In this document: one piece after another, positions 23,182-32,749 of the stretch
Layout: each line of letters opens with the position of its first letter
Numbering within the stretch: the stretch's first letter is position 1
NCBI RefSeq assembly: GCF_000721175.1
Contig: NZ_JOEZ01000004.1
Coordinates: 174,297 to 238,296, forward strand
Source of the DNA: Streptomyces anulatus
GTDB lineage: Bacteria; Actinomycetota; Actinomycetes; Streptomycetales; Streptomycetaceae
DNA: 64,000 nucleotides
Direction: 5' to 3'
Made by a program: the position numbers and the translations under genes
The notes under the pieces: model-generated
The model's database searches: none
Told to the model about the DNA's origin: nothing
Seen by the model: only the letters and a program-made list of their open reading frames with translations

Positions 23182-25772
23182 CAGCTACCACCGCCGTGCT
23201 TGAGGGAGGCACCGGAGGGCAGGCCCAGCTGTTTGACAAAGAAGTCGGAGAAGTTCTGGCGCAAGTTGTTCTTCCTCTCTACGGCGTGATCGAGGAACGC
23301 CGTGGCGATCTGGTCGTGCGTGACCTGGGACTGCGGGATCTTCAGGGCCTTGGCCGCTCGGCTGCGCATGTGCGGCACCCACGCCACGCCGGCCTTGGCG
23401 CCCTCGTGCGCGGTGGAGTGAAGGATGGAGCGCAGCTGTGCGTCCGGCATGGACTCGAACTTCTTGATCACTGGGTGTGCGGCAGCGGGGTTGATCTTGA
23501 CCCCGCTAGCGAGACCACCGCCCAGGGCAGCCTGGTAGAGCTTCTGGTGGACAGGGGTGAACCCGCCTCCGCCGCTGGGGGCGTAGTCGACCGACAGCTT
23601 GTCCGCACCGAAGTGCTTGAAGGCCTGGCCGCGGTCGATCTGCACGAGCCCGCCGGAGGGCGTGGCCAGCCAGTTGTCCTGGTGACCGTCGTGCTCGCCG
23701 ACGAGCCACGACCCGACGTGCGACCTGACGATCGCGTCGACCTGGAACTGAGTCCACTGGCTCGGGCTGGACGTGAACGGCTTGGCGTCCTTGAGTAGCG
23801 GCTGGATGGAGCCAGCCGTGCCGTCGGCCTTCTTGTGGTGGTACACCGGCACTGCCGGTACGTCGCCCAGCGACAGGACGTGGGACGCGGCGGCTTCGGT
23901 GTGCCCCAGAGCACCGCCGTGGTTGTGGTCGGCCTTGAACATCCACGGCGAGCCGTCAGGGCCAACATGGACGGTCTTGGCGTACGTGCCGCCCAGGTTC
24001 GCCGCCTTGGTGCCAGAACCGAAGTACCAGCTCGCGACCTCCTTGGCGTCGACACGGGCCGGCAGGTCCTGACTGGTCGCCTTGGCGTGCTGTACGGCCG
24101 CCATCATGGCTTGGACGTTGGCGTTGAACGACCCCGGCTTTGGAGTCTTCGTCGGCTTCGCCTTGGCGCCGGTGCTGTTGGATGGCAGCTTCTTCCCCAG
24201 GGGCTGGGCCGCCTCATCGGAGGCCAAACCGGCATCGGGCTTCGCCGCAGGCGCCCCGCCCGCTGCCTTGGTGGCCTTGGCCGCCTCCTTCTTCGCGATG
24301 TTTGCGGTGACCTTGTCCTTGATGGCCTGCTGGTCGTACTTCGGGTTGAAGCTCGCGGCGATGTAGTTCTGGACCTGGGCCCGTGTGGCCGTGGCGTTGT
24401 TGTCCATCCCCATCTCGCCAGCGACAGTGCGCAGGCCGGCGAGCTTCTGTGTCTTTGCCCAGGCGTTGAAGTTGCTGGTGAGGTCGTCAGGCTTAACTTG
24501 TGTCCATGGAGCCGCTCCCGGGTGCTCAGCGTACGGGGCTTCACCCTGGCACTGCTGGCTGTGGGCGTACCAGTCGTGTACCTGCTGTTGCATGCCATGA
24601 AGCGCGCCGGCGTTTTGAGCCCACGCGGCGATCACCTGCGCCGCACCCGGATCTCCAGCGGGCGGCAGGTTCAAAGGTTTCTCACCACCCGGTGCCATGG
24701 CCACGTGAGCCTCGAAGGCGCCGTCCAGGGCTGCCAGCTGCTCTTGGCGCTTGGCCGCGATCTCTTTCAGAGAGTTGGCCTCGCTCTCGGGAGTCGCAGG
24801 CCGCAACAGCGTCACGAGTTCACGCCCGGAAAGATGTGCCGCCTCGGTCTCGGTGAGCTGTCCTGAAGCGAGGGCATCGGGCACCAGCGGCTTAACCATC
24901 CACGGCGTTAGGTGGGAGTTGTTGAGTGCCTCGTCGACGGTGAGCTTGGCATGCGCCTTCGACTTCTCGAACTCCTCGCCGAGCTCAGGACAATCCGCTG
25001 TCGCCAACTTCTGCTCCGCTGCCAGCATGACCTGCAGAGCCTGAGCGACCTCGTTACTGCTGCCGTCTTTTGCAGCGTCGTTGTAGTCGACAATCGCGCC
25101 GACGAGGGCAGCCATGGCCACCTTCGTTTCCTGGGGCGTCGCCTTCCACGTGCTGTCGCTGATGGGCGGCTCGGTGCCTTCGATCTCGTGCAGGTCGGCG
25201 AGCGTCATTCCGCCGACCGTCTTGCCTGCGAGCAGCTCGTTGTACCGGTTGAGCGCGGCGGCCTGGATCTTCTTCTTGGACGCGATGTCGCCTGGGTACG
25301 CGGGGTCGAGCCAGTGGACTAGGGGGTGCTGGCCCTTGCCGGACAGGCCCACCAGCGCGGGGTGCTCGAAGCCCTTGGCCTCGGCGATCTCGCGCAGGTC
25401 ATCCTCGTCGAGCGAGTTCAGGTACGCGAGCGTCTGCGCCTTGAGCGCTTTGGTGTGGGCCTCGATCTCCTCCTCGGAGGCGCCTGCCTCCTTCAGTTTC
25501 TCGATGGCCTCCTGAGCCTGCTCGACCTGGGCGACGAAGAGGTCGTACCGCTCCACCGGGTCGGTCGGGACTGCGTCCTCGAAGTCGATGGCGAATGGAG
25601 GGTCGGCGATCTCCTCCATGAGGTTCATTGCCATCAGGAGGTCGGCCTTGGCTTGGACTTCTTCCTCGGACATCGCCTGCGCTGGCGCTTCGGCCACTAC
25701 GTCGTCCGCTTCGGACGCCGTGGAGGGGCCCACCGCGTAGGAGGCGTGCGAGGACTTGCTGCCCGTGCCCAT
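23181..25772 (-). CDS. Large tagged protein with atypical (PI-kinase/HipA-like) kinase domain
   Basis: 863 aa. It starts MGTGSKSSHASYAVGP, almost the same tag as its neighbour. Long helical N-terminal and central regions precede a basic Lys/Ala/Pro linker (about 490-545). The C-terminal domain has the marks of the atypical kinase superfamily: FKA with a likely ATP-binding Lys near 612, an acidic TEAAASH helix, the catalytic loop HDGHQDNW near 692-699 and the metal-binding IDRG near 711-714. Relatives phosphorylate lipids or proteins. There is no export signal. It is coupled by TGATG to genes on both sides, in an operon from regulatory element A. Confidence 0.75.
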   Translation of the reverse strand: MGTGSKSSHASYAVGPSTASEADDVVAEAPAQAMSEEEVQAKADLLMAMNLMEEIADPPFAIDFEDAVPTDPVERYDLFVAQVEQAQEAIEKLKEAGASEEEIEAHTKALKAQTLAYLNSLDEDDLREIAEAKGFEHPALVGLSGKGQHPLVHWLDPAYPGDIASKKKIQAAALNRYNELLAGKTVGGMTLADLHEIEGTEPPISDSTWKATPQETKVAMAALVGAIVDYNDAAKDGSSNEVAQALQVMLAAEQKLATADCPELGEEFEKSKAHAKLTVDEALNNSHLTPWMVKPLVPDALASGQLTETEAAHLSGRELVTLLRPATPESEANSLKEIAAKRQEQLAALDGAFEAHVAMAPGGEKPLNLPPAGDPGAAQVIAAWAQNAGALHGMQQQVHDWYAHSQQCQGEAPYAEHPGAAPWTQVKPDDLTSNFNAWAKTQKLAGLRTVAGEMGMDNNATATRAQVQNYIAASFNPKYDQQAIKDKVTANIAKKEAAKATKAAGGAPAAKPDAGLASDEAAQPLGKKLPSNSTGAKAKPTKTPKPGSFNANVQAMMAAVQHAKATSQDLPARVDAKEVASWYFGSGTKAANLGGTYAKTVHVGPDGSPWMFKADHNHGGALGHTEAAASHVLSLGDVPAVPVYHHKKADGTAGSIQPLLKDAKPFTSSPSQWTQFQVDAIVRSHVGSWLVGEHDGHQDNWLATPSGGLVQIDRGQAFKHFGADKLSVDYAPSGGGGFTPVHQKLYQAALGGGLASGVKINPAAAHPVIKKFESMPDAQLRSILHSTAHEGAKAGVAWVPHMRSRAAKALKIPQSQVTHDQIATAFLDHAVERKNNLRQNFSDFFVKQLGLPSGASLKHGGGS

Positions 25773-26173
25773 CAGCCGTCACCCCGCGGCGGGAGCGCAG
25801 GGATAACCTCGGCGAGTAGTTCGTTCAGAACGAGGTCGGCTGCGTGCGTGTGGTCGAGCGCTCCTTCTGGGACGTCGGTCGGCTCGAGCGAGCACGCACC
25901 GCCGGAGTGAGCGATCCAGCGCTCGATGTCCTCGCTGGTGGTGGTCTCGCCCAGGCGCTCGCGCCAAGGGTCGGCCTGCTCGTAGACGAGGGGCACCCAG
26001 CGCACGACCCGCCCGGCGGGCTGTCGGCTCTCGTCGAGGCCGAGCACGGCGACGGGATCGACGGGGAGGCCGAGGGTGGGATGCCAAACGAGCAGGATCC
26101 ACAGCCGCCAGGCGTGAGCGGCCGTCGACAGCTCCGCGGTCTCGGCGATGGTGGGGTCGGATTCGGTTGTCAC
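25772..26173 (-). CDS. Hypothetical protein, 133 aa, first gene of the effector-type operon
   Basis: GTG 26173 with GGGAGGAG upstream; a GTG at 26200 would place the start inside the regulatory palindrome. Acidic, helical, Trp-rich (HAWRLWILLVWHP), perhaps with a hydrophobic pocket. Its stop overlaps the ATG of the 863-aa gene (TGATG). By position it could be a chaperone for the large proteins. Family not recognised. Confidence 0.7.
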   Translation of the reverse strand: MTTESDPTIAETAELSTAAHAWRLWILLVWHPTLGLPVDPVAVLGLDESRQPAGRVVRWVPLVYEQADPWRERLGETTTSEDIERWIAHSGGACSLEPTDVPEGALDHTHAADLVLNELLAEVIPALPPRGDG

Positions 26174-26197
26174 GGAGACTCCTCCCAGAGGTCGTTT

Positions 26198-26235
26198 CAC
26201 CTGCTACAGGTGTGGGAGGAGCCGCCGGTGTGACA
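26198..26235 (-). promoter_or_regulatory. TGTCACA-N16-CACC element, copy A
   Basis: Minus strand TGTCACA (26235-26229), exactly 16 bp, CACC (26212-26209), overlapping the palindrome CACCTG-CTA-CAGGTG (26198-26212). It lies 25 bp upstream of the GTG of the 133-aa gene. It has the form of an ECF-type promoter with an operator on the -10. Confidence 0.75.
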
Positions 26236-26252
26236 GTGCGGACGAGAAAGTT

Positions 26253-27368
26253 TCAGCGACTCGGCAGAAGCGAGGCCATGTACTGGACCGTCGAGGCGAA
26301 GGCATCCTCAGTCCTGGCGTGGACGTCCTCGCGGCCGTTGGGGCCCATGATCGCGCCGTGCAGGGCGTACTGGTGCGGGTTCTGGGAGATCAGCGTCAGC
26401 CGGGAGCCAAAGATCTGGACCATCTCGGCGATCCGGTTAGCCCGAGACAGTCCGGTGAGGATAACCGGCATGTCCTTGGGGAGGTGCGCAGCGAGCCAGT
26501 GCAGGCCGGGCCGCTCCCAGCTGTCCCAGTCGGCGTTGTCACGGACGGTCTGCACGTTGATGGCAATGGCGGCCGGCTGAGTGTCGTCGATCCACGAGAG
26601 GTAGCGCTGGAGGTCTTCGAGCCGGAACCAGTACACGTTCGGCACGACGTTCACGCCAGCCTCGGCGAACTCCTGCGCGAGAAGTAGTGATCGCCGCATG
26701 TTGAGCAGGTGCTCGGTGCGCGGCCAGTCGCCATAGATCGAGTAGTTACAGGAGAGCACCAGGTCCCACTCCTGCTCCGCGATCCGCTCAACAAGCCTGT
26801 CGCGCCCACGGCGAGTCCAAAACGCCTCGACGAGCGGGTCCTCGCCGTAGCCGACCAGCACGGCCTTCTGGTGGTCCCCGAGCGCGAGGGCTTGACGGGC
26901 GGTCTGCTCGGTGAACCGCTTGTAGAGCGTGTGGGTGTCGGGTGAGAAAACGCGCCGGAGACCGACGCCGTAGGCCGGCCAGTTCAGACTGGCGTCGAGC
27001 TTGGTGACCGCGGAGCCGTCGGTCATGGGGATGAAGGAAGGCAGGCCGTCGGGCAGCATGCTGTCGACGCTGATGTCGTCGAAGGTCAGGGTGCCGCCCA
27101 CGTCCGCCATCCACCCGGCTATGTCGGTACGGCTTCCGCACCGGATCGGACACTTACGGGTCACGCACGCGTTCGCCGGCGCGTCCGCCTCGGCCGCCGA
27201 GCACCCGCAGAACCGGCAGTCCGAGTTCTGGCCGGTGCACAAGGGCTCGACGGTCGCCGGGCCTCCCCGGCCGTCGGGACCAGCGTAGAAAGCGCAGCTG
27301 TTGCAGTCGCAGCCGCGGCCCGGAAGGGGCACGCCGACGGTCGGGATGGGCAGGGCGACACTAGTCAT
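26253..27368 (-). CDS. DUF4417-type protein with N-terminal Cys clusters
   Basis: 371 aa. The first 80 residues contain at least ten cysteines (CDCNSC, CRFCGC, CPIRCG), enough for two metal or Fe-S sites. The C-terminal 200 residues fit DUF4417: NYSIYGDWPRTEHLLNMRRS, then NVVPNVYWF and an LTGLSRANRI stretch. Members occur in phages and plasmids and their role is unknown to me. It overlaps the parB stop by ATGA, so it belongs to the ParB/coupling-protein operon and ends just before element A. Confidence 0.75.
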   Translation of the reverse strand: MTSVALPIPTVGVPLPGRGCDCNSCAFYAGPDGRGGPATVEPLCTGQNSDCRFCGCSAAEADAPANACVTRKCPIRCGSRTDIAGWMADVGGTLTFDDISVDSMLPDGLPSFIPMTDGSAVTKLDASLNWPAYGVGLRRVFSPDTHTLYKRFTEQTARQALALGDHQKAVLVGYGEDPLVEAFWTRRGRDRLVERIAEQEWDLVLSCNYSIYGDWPRTEHLLNMRRSLLLAQEFAEAGVNVVPNVYWFRLEDLQRYLSWIDDTQPAAIAINVQTVRDNADWDSWERPGLHWLAAHLPKDMPVILTGLSRANRIAEMVQIFGSRLTLISQNPHQYALHGAIMGPNGREDVHARTEDAFASTVQYMASLLPSR

Positions 27369-28705
27369 GCTGCTTCACTTCCTTCGCTGATTGTATCGTG
27401 GTCTGTCGCACCGTCGATGGAGGCGTCGTCGAGGTGGGTACTGAGTTCGCGCAGGGCGAGGAGCAGGGAGCCACGGTCGTACCGCGCGATTTCCTTGCCT
27501 GCTCGGACCTCGGCCAGCAGCCCGCGGATCCCGTCCAGCGCGGTGCGGATTGTGTTCGACTCCACAGCCGGTCGACGCGGGGGAGCGTCGGCGGGCATCG
27601 CTTCTGCGGCCGCTGCTGACGCCACGGGCTGCAACGGGTCGCCGGGCTGTGTGACACCTGGCACCGTGTTCGGGTCGAGTGCCGAGGGGTTTCCAACGTC
27701 CTCGCCGTCTTCGGATTCCTCCTGGTCCTCCGTCTGCGTGGGCACCCGGGTGAGCTTGGCCCGGCGGCCGGCGTTCGCCGTGTCCTGCCGCTCTTCGGCT
27801 TCAGCGATGACCTCTTCTGGTCCGAGATCGGGGTCCTCCAGGCCGACGTTCACGGCGGTCGGCAGCAGGTGGAGCCGCTTGGAGGACTTCAAGGCGGCCC
27901 AGATGCCCTCTGCAGCCTGTGCCCGGCCGTTGCGGAGCTCGGCGAACCGGATCCGGGTGTTCAGACGGATCGCGGCTTCGTCCATCTCCTCGGTGAGGTC
28001 CCGGGGCAGCGCGCGGAAGGCACGTACGAGCTCGCTGGCCTTGCGTTCGTTGAGCTGCAGCCCGAGGCGGTTCAGCACCTCGCTCCAGGGGGCGGCGCAG
28101 GAACTGTCGGTACCGCGAATCTTCTCCAGAGCAAGGAACCGCTCGGCCGGGTCGGGGATCGCGTAAACCTCCTGTGGCACGGGTTTGCCGGCCTTGAGGA
28201 GCTTGCCGACGAGAATGGCGCACCGCTGGTACAGCAGCGCGGCGGCCTGCTCCCCGGGGCGGAGGGGCTCGCGGGCGAAGTTCTCGACGAAGCGCCACAT
28301 GTGGCGTTCCTCCTCGGACAACGGGCCCGGGCAGACCACAGCCGGCAGGGCCTGGAAGTGCGGGTTGTCCGGTCTGTTAACGGCGCCCCAGCGCATGGCG
28401 CGCAGGCGGCGTTCCCCGGTGACCAGACGGATCGTCGGTGCCTTGCCGTCGACGACGATCTCCTCGGCCAAGACCGGCTCCAAGAGGCCGATGACTGACA
28501 TGGAGGAGATCAGGTCGGCGAGTTCGGACGGCGGCAGGGAGTCGGAGGGGTTGCGGGCGTGGGGCTCGGTGAAGGGCGCGCCCTGGCCGCGCAGCGGCAG
28601 CATCTCGAATCGCCGCTGCCGCAGCTTGGCGCTGCGGTGCAGGATCTCGGTGAGCCGGATCATGCTCCCGCCGTCGGGCGGGACCTCGAGCGAGGTACTG
28701 GTCAT
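27365..28705 (-). CDS. parB: ParB/Spo0J-family protein
   Basis: 446 aa. The N-terminal ParB domain is clear: the ELADLISSM helix, GLLEPVLAEE, then the CTP-binding box GERRLRA at 97-103 and an EN(F)ARE(P)L segment near 140-150. The C-terminal half is acidic and poor in known motifs. ParB proteins bind centromere sites and slide on DNA as CTP clamps. No ParA gene lies in the window, so the partner ATPase is elsewhere or this is a ParB-like regulator. It stands between the replication-relaxation and DUF4417 genes. The iterons at 59929-60006 and palindromes at 43.7-47.4 kb are candidate binding sites. Confidence 0.85.
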   Translation of the reverse strand: MTSTSLEVPPDGGSMIRLTEILHRSAKLRQRRFEMLPLRGQGAPFTEPHARNPSDSLPPSELADLISSMSVIGLLEPVLAEEIVVDGKAPTIRLVTGERRLRAMRWGAVNRPDNPHFQALPAVVCPGPLSEEERHMWRFVENFAREPLRPGEQAAALLYQRCAILVGKLLKAGKPVPQEVYAIPDPAERFLALEKIRGTDSSCAAPWSEVLNRLGLQLNERKASELVRAFRALPRDLTEEMDEAAIRLNTRIRFAELRNGRAQAAEGIWAALKSSKRLHLLPTAVNVGLEDPDLGPEEVIAEAEERQDTANAGRRAKLTRVPTQTEDQEESEDGEDVGNPSALDPNTVPGVTQPGDPLQPVASAAAAEAMPADAPPRRPAVESNTIRTALDGIRGLLAEVRAGKEIARYDRGSLLLALRELSTHLDDASIDGATDHDTISEGSEAA

Positions 28706-28741
28706 GGCGCTGCTTCCTTCAAGACCGCGGGGAGCGGCCGG

Positions 28742-29758
28742 TCACTTCGAGGCGAGGTAGAGGTCGGTGGGGGCGGGGCGGGCGGACGGCGTGCCACGCA
28801 GCAACGGGGTGAAGATCGGGGCGAGCGGCCCGTGCGCCTGGAGCTGCTGCAGGGTGGTGACGCCGATGTTGATGTCGCCCTTCAGCCGGCTGAGACGGAC
28901 GTCCGCGCCGGCGCGGACGTACAGGTCTTCGGTACGGGCGGCCAGGCGCTGGGCCCGCCGGTCTGGCTCCCCGGCCTTCGGGGGCGCCGCGTCGAGGACC
29001 ACCAGGACGCGGGGAAAGACCGGATAGTTGTACATCCACGCTGGCCGGGTCGCGTTCGAGGTCCGGCGCGCGCGGTCCGCGCTCTGTGGAACGTACTCGT
29101 ACAGCCGGCCGTACGCTTCGAGCTTCGCGGCGAGCCGCGCGGAGGTCATCGTGGCACGGTCGAACTCGACGAAGAAGCTGAGCATCGTCCGGCGGCCGCC
29201 ACGCTCTACGTGTACGTAGTTGAGGACGGCGTCGCTGATGACGTGGTCGTCCTCGAATCGACGCTGACCGTCGCGGATCCGGTTGGCGACCTCAGGGGTC
29301 CAGTCCAGCGGCCCGCACTCGTGACCCAGTCGGCGAGCCCACTCGACGAAAGCGATGCCGACTTCGTTCACCCCCAGCGTGTGCGCCTGGCGAGCACCGG
29401 CGACGGCCTCGGGCGTCACCCGGTATGGCCGCGGGGGCAGCTCACCGGCCTCCTCCACGGACTCGGCACCGGCTTCGGTCAGGAACCACAGGAACGGCTG
29501 GCTCTGTAGCCGCCCGCGGCCACCGGGCCCCTTCGCCCGGATCCGCTCGACCAGCCCTGCCTTGTGGAGCTCGCCGAGCTGCCGACGCAGGTACACGGGG
29601 CGGGCCGGTCGCTTCTCGGGCGGGGTGAGTAGCACGTGCAGTTGCTGAGTGGAGAGCACCCGGTGCTGGTACAGCAGCTCCAGAACCTCGCCGCTGATCG
29701 CGTGGAAACTGCGCGTGAGCGCTGCTGCGGCGGTCGCTTCGACAGGGGGCAGGTTCAT
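28742..29758 (-). CDS. Replication-relaxation family protein
   Basis: 338 aa. An N-terminal winged helix (LLYQHRVLSTQQLHVLL, with an LGELHKAGLVERI wing) is followed by an endonuclease-like alpha/beta half (DAVLNYVHVERGGRR, FFVEFDRATM) typical of the Replic_Relax family. These proteins sit next to coupling ATPases in actinobacterial conjugative elements and are suspected relaxase-like factors. The start overlaps the ATPase stop (ATGA), indicating a functional pair at the transfer origin. Catalytic residues are not established. Confidence 0.85.
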   Translation of the reverse strand: MNLPPVEATAAAALTRSFHAISGEVLELLYQHRVLSTQQLHVLLTPPEKRPARPVYLRRQLGELHKAGLVERIRAKGPGGRGRLQSQPFLWFLTEAGAESVEEAGELPPRPYRVTPEAVAGARQAHTLGVNEVGIAFVEWARRLGHECGPLDWTPEVANRIRDGQRRFEDDHVISDAVLNYVHVERGGRRTMLSFFVEFDRATMTSARLAAKLEAYGRLYEYVPQSADRARRTSNATRPAWMYNYPVFPRVLVVLDAAPPKAGEPDRRAQRLAARTEDLYVRAGADVRLSRLKGDINIGVTTLQQLQAHGPLAPIFTPLLRGTPSARPAPTDLYLASK

Positions 29759-32232
29759 CCGATCCTCGACTGGTTCTGGTGGGGGTTGATCGGGTGGACG
29801 TTGTCGTGGGTTTCATCGGCCAGGTCCGGCGCCGCACCGCTGATGACGGTGCCTTCGCTGTCGTGGACGCGTGGCTTGGCCTGCACGTCACCGGACGCGG
29901 TGCCGCCGGCCGGTCCGTCCGGGCCTTCGGGGTCGCGCGGTGCGGTCTCGTCAGATTCGGGCTCGTCGGCCGGCAGATCGGCGGCGAGCTCGTCGTCGTC
30001 CGGCGGGACGGGGAGGGTGACGAGGAACCGGCGCAGCCGCAGGTCCAGTCGACGCAGGTCGGTGAGGATGTCGCGGACTGAGCGGCGCTGGAGGTTCTCG
30101 TCGATGGCCTGCGTCAGGAGTTTCTCGTTCTGCGGCCGGTAGTAGTCGCCGTAAAGGTCCTCCACCGAGGCGCCGCGGACGCGGAACGGGTCGGTCGTGC
30201 CGCCTTCGAGGGTCACAGACATCACGTAGCTGTACCGGTTGAGCTGGACGATTGTGTCGGGGGCAACCTTCTTGCCCCAGCGGCGGGTGACCAGCGTCGC
30301 CTCGTCGACGTCGGACGCGGTCGTCGACAGAATGGACAGGTTCTGCAGCAGTCCCTGCCGGGTGGTGGCGCTCAGCCGCTGCGCCATCTGCGTCATGGCG
30401 AGCAGCTTCACGTTGTACTTGCGCAGCTGCTCGGTGATCTGGGCGAGCGTGCCCTTGGAGGCGCCGTCCACGCTGGTCAGCTCATCGATGAAGGTATAGA
30501 AGTCACGGCGCTGGTCGGGCGCGGTGTCCCGCCGTGACAGGCCGGCCCGGAAGAGGTCGTAGATCAGCAGGGAGCTGATGATGCGGTCGACGTCGCCGGT
30601 GCCGGCGGGGCAGACGAAAACGATCTTCCCGGTGTCCATGGCGTGCCGGATGTCGTACGTCGACCGGCTTGACCCGAGGAACGCCTTGATCGCGTTGCTA
30701 GACGAGAGCCGTTCGATGATGTTGGTGACGACCGGGATGGCTTCCTTGCTGTAGCCCGGGAAGACGTTCTCCCAGAAGTCCCGGATGTCCTTGGGCAGGT
30801 ACGGCAAGACGCTGGTGCGCCAGACGGCATCGGTGAGGATCGTGCGGATCTGGAAGACGGTGGGGGCCAGGTCGGGCCGGCCGGCGCGACAGACGTGCCA
30901 GGAGAGGTACACCAGGGACTCGACCGCGCGCGTGAGGATGGTCTTCGCACGCCCGGCGGAGTCGGACCAGTTCAGGGCCGCGGCGAAGCCGGTGACGATG
31001 TACTGGACGATGTCGGGGATCTCGGACTCGCGCCGGCCTTCCATGGACAGCGGGTTCCAGGAGCCGACCATCTTGTCGAGCTCGGGGCTCGTGAGATCGA
31101 TCTCCCAGATCCGGTCGGCCAGTTCCTTGTGGGCCAGGTAGGGGCGAGCGCGCACCCAGCCGTCACCATGAGGGTCGAGAAAGAGCACGCCGTACCCGCC
31201 GTGGGCGATCGCGATCGCCTGCACGAGCGACATCTCGGTCTTGCCGAAGCCGGACTTGCCGAGGAACAGGGCGAAGAGCAGGTACTTCAGCGGGACGCCG
31301 GCGAGGCGCTCCCCGCCGCCGGACTTGGCCACCCACCCCAGGGGCAGCAGGCCTCGCTGTCCCGTCCACGTCGGGAGCGCTGCGGGCGGCGGCGGGACGA
31401 CTCCGCCCGAGCGGGCGATGTTCGGGGCCATGTTGTGCTTGGTGGGCGGCTTGAGCAGCCCGGAGATCTCCTGGGCGGTCACCCAGGAGTGCCGACGGGG
31501 CATGAAGAGCCCGGTCTCGAAACGGCGGTCGAACTTGCCCCGGTGGAGCCAGTGGTCCGCCCGGAGGCGGGTGACGCCGAGGTGGAGCCCGACGGGGCGC
31601 AGGTGGTTGTCGCCGGACCACGGCTCCAGGGCGGCGAGGACCTGGTCCAGCAGCATCCGGGCACGGTACTCGTCGCGCGCGCGGGTGCGGACGAGCAACT
31701 GCATGGAGAAGACGGGCTCGGCGCCGGGGGCGAGCTTGCCCATGGCGGCCTTCATGTCCGTGACGCGATGAGCGCGCTGCTGGTGCTGCCGTTGCCGGGC
31801 ACCACCGCCCTGGTTGCCCTTCATCTCGGTGGCAATCTCGGACATCACCCGGCCGAGGTCGAAGCCGAACCGGTTGCCGCGCTGCTGCGGCATGCCGGGT
31901 ATGGCCGGCCCGTCGGCGGGGTTGCGGCGGGCCTGGGCCAGCAGGCGCCGGCGGCGGCTGCTGACACGGTTCGGGGCGACGGGAACGAGGTCCAGGACGA
32001 CGTCGGCGCTCTCGCCGAGGTCCTCGCGGACGTCGGCTACCGCGTTGGCCAGGGCCTCGAGCGGATCCGGGGTGAGCGGCACTTCGCGCAGGGCGAGGTG
32101 GTCAGGAAGGGCCAGGGCGAGCTCGGCGCGGGCGTAGTGCATTTCCTGGGTGGCCGGCTTGCCGTGGTCATCAGCTTCCGGCTTGGCGAGATCGACCGGC
32201 GGGGCGGCGGTCGGGTGTGGTGCGGTGGTCAT
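29755..32232 (-). CDS. VirD4/TraG-like coupling ATPase
   Basis: 825 aa. Walker A LGKSGFGKTEM lies near residues 321-331 and Walker B FYTFIDELTS near 576-585, followed by AMTQMAQRLS, typical of type IV coupling proteins. The N-terminal 300 residues are unusual: long, with a basic Gln-rich stretch, and without a clear membrane anchor. The anchor may be supplied by the small membrane protein encoded just upstream (32264-32749). The C-terminus is acidic. The protein would recruit the DNA-relaxase complex to the channel and pump DNA. It forms an operon with the replication-relaxation and ParB genes. Confidence 0.9.
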   Translation of the reverse strand: MTTAPHPTAAPPVDLAKPEADDHGKPATQEMHYARAELALALPDHLALREVPLTPDPLEALANAVADVREDLGESADVVLDLVPVAPNRVSSRRRRLLAQARRNPADGPAIPGMPQQRGNRFGFDLGRVMSEIATEMKGNQGGGARQRQHQQRAHRVTDMKAAMGKLAPGAEPVFSMQLLVRTRARDEYRARMLLDQVLAALEPWSGDNHLRPVGLHLGVTRLRADHWLHRGKFDRRFETGLFMPRRHSWVTAQEISGLLKPPTKHNMAPNIARSGGVVPPPPAALPTWTGQRGLLPLGWVAKSGGGERLAGVPLKYLLFALFLGKSGFGKTEMSLVQAIAIAHGGYGVLFLDPHGDGWVRARPYLAHKELADRIWEIDLTSPELDKMVGSWNPLSMEGRRESEIPDIVQYIVTGFAAALNWSDSAGRAKTILTRAVESLVYLSWHVCRAGRPDLAPTVFQIRTILTDAVWRTSVLPYLPKDIRDFWENVFPGYSKEAIPVVTNIIERLSSSNAIKAFLGSSRSTYDIRHAMDTGKIVFVCPAGTGDVDRIISSLLIYDLFRAGLSRRDTAPDQRRDFYTFIDELTSVDGASKGTLAQITEQLRKYNVKLLAMTQMAQRLSATTRQGLLQNLSILSTTASDVDEATLVTRRWGKKVAPDTIVQLNRYSYVMSVTLEGGTTDPFRVRGASVEDLYGDYYRPQNEKLLTQAIDENLQRRSVRDILTDLRRLDLRLRRFLVTLPVPPDDDELAADLPADEPESDETAPRDPEGPDGPAGGTASGDVQAKPRVHDSEGTVISGAAPDLADETHDNVHPINPHQNQSRIG

Positions 32233-32263
32233 GATCTACCTGTCTGTGGTGTCCGTCGGTGCG

Positions 32264-32749
32264 TCAGGAGCCGAGCCGGATCTGCGGACGTTCGCGCGCG
32301 GCACGCCCGTCGGCCTCGATAGGCCGCATCTCGACCTGGGCGTAGCCCTGGTGGCGCAGCACCGACATCGCTCGATCCGGGCCCTCGACCCTCATGGACA
32401 GCGACCCGTTGGAGCAGGTGAACCGGATGCGCAGAGCATTGGTGCGGGCCGAAGACACGAGCCAGCGCGACACGCTCTTGTGCGCGCGGGCCATCTGGTG
32501 CCCGAAGCGGACGACCTCTTCCGGCTTCGGGTCGAAGCCTGTGGTCGGCAGCACCTCCAGAGCCGTTCGCTTGGACATCGGGCCACGGGACAGGGCCCAG
32601 CGGACCGCGGCGGCTACCCCGCTGGCTGCCAGGGCGACCAGCGCAACCCACCAGGCGTTGGCCATCACCGAGTCCGCCAGGTGCTCGACGTGGCCCGGGA
32701 GGTCCCCGACGAAGCCGATTGCGCCATCGATGAGGTCGGTCGTGGTCAT
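32264..32749 (-). CDS. Membrane-anchored partner of the coupling ATPase
   Basis: 161 aa. One transmembrane helix (about 30-48, AWWVALVALAASGVAAAV) is followed by a cytoplasmic domain with a GFDPKPEEVVRFGHQMARA stretch. The start ATG overlaps the stop of a 24-aa leader as TGATG. Position and topology suggest it anchors or extends the VirD4-like ATPase, whose own N-terminus lacks a membrane segment; this is inference. Confidence 0.7.
   Translation of the reverse strand: MTTTDLIDGAIGFVGDLPGHVEHLADSVMANAWWVALVALAASGVAAAVRWALSRGPMSKRTALEVLPTTGFDPKPEEVVRFGHQMARAHKSVSRWLVSSARTNALRIRFTCSNGSLSMRVEGPDRAMSVLRHQGYAQVEMRPIEADGRAARERPQIRLGS

Noticed and set aside
20905..23289. 794-aa plus-strand frame
   Set aside because: Antisense shadow of the 747-aa gene; composition (Leu/Arg/Val-His runs) is typical of reverse frames in high-GC genes.
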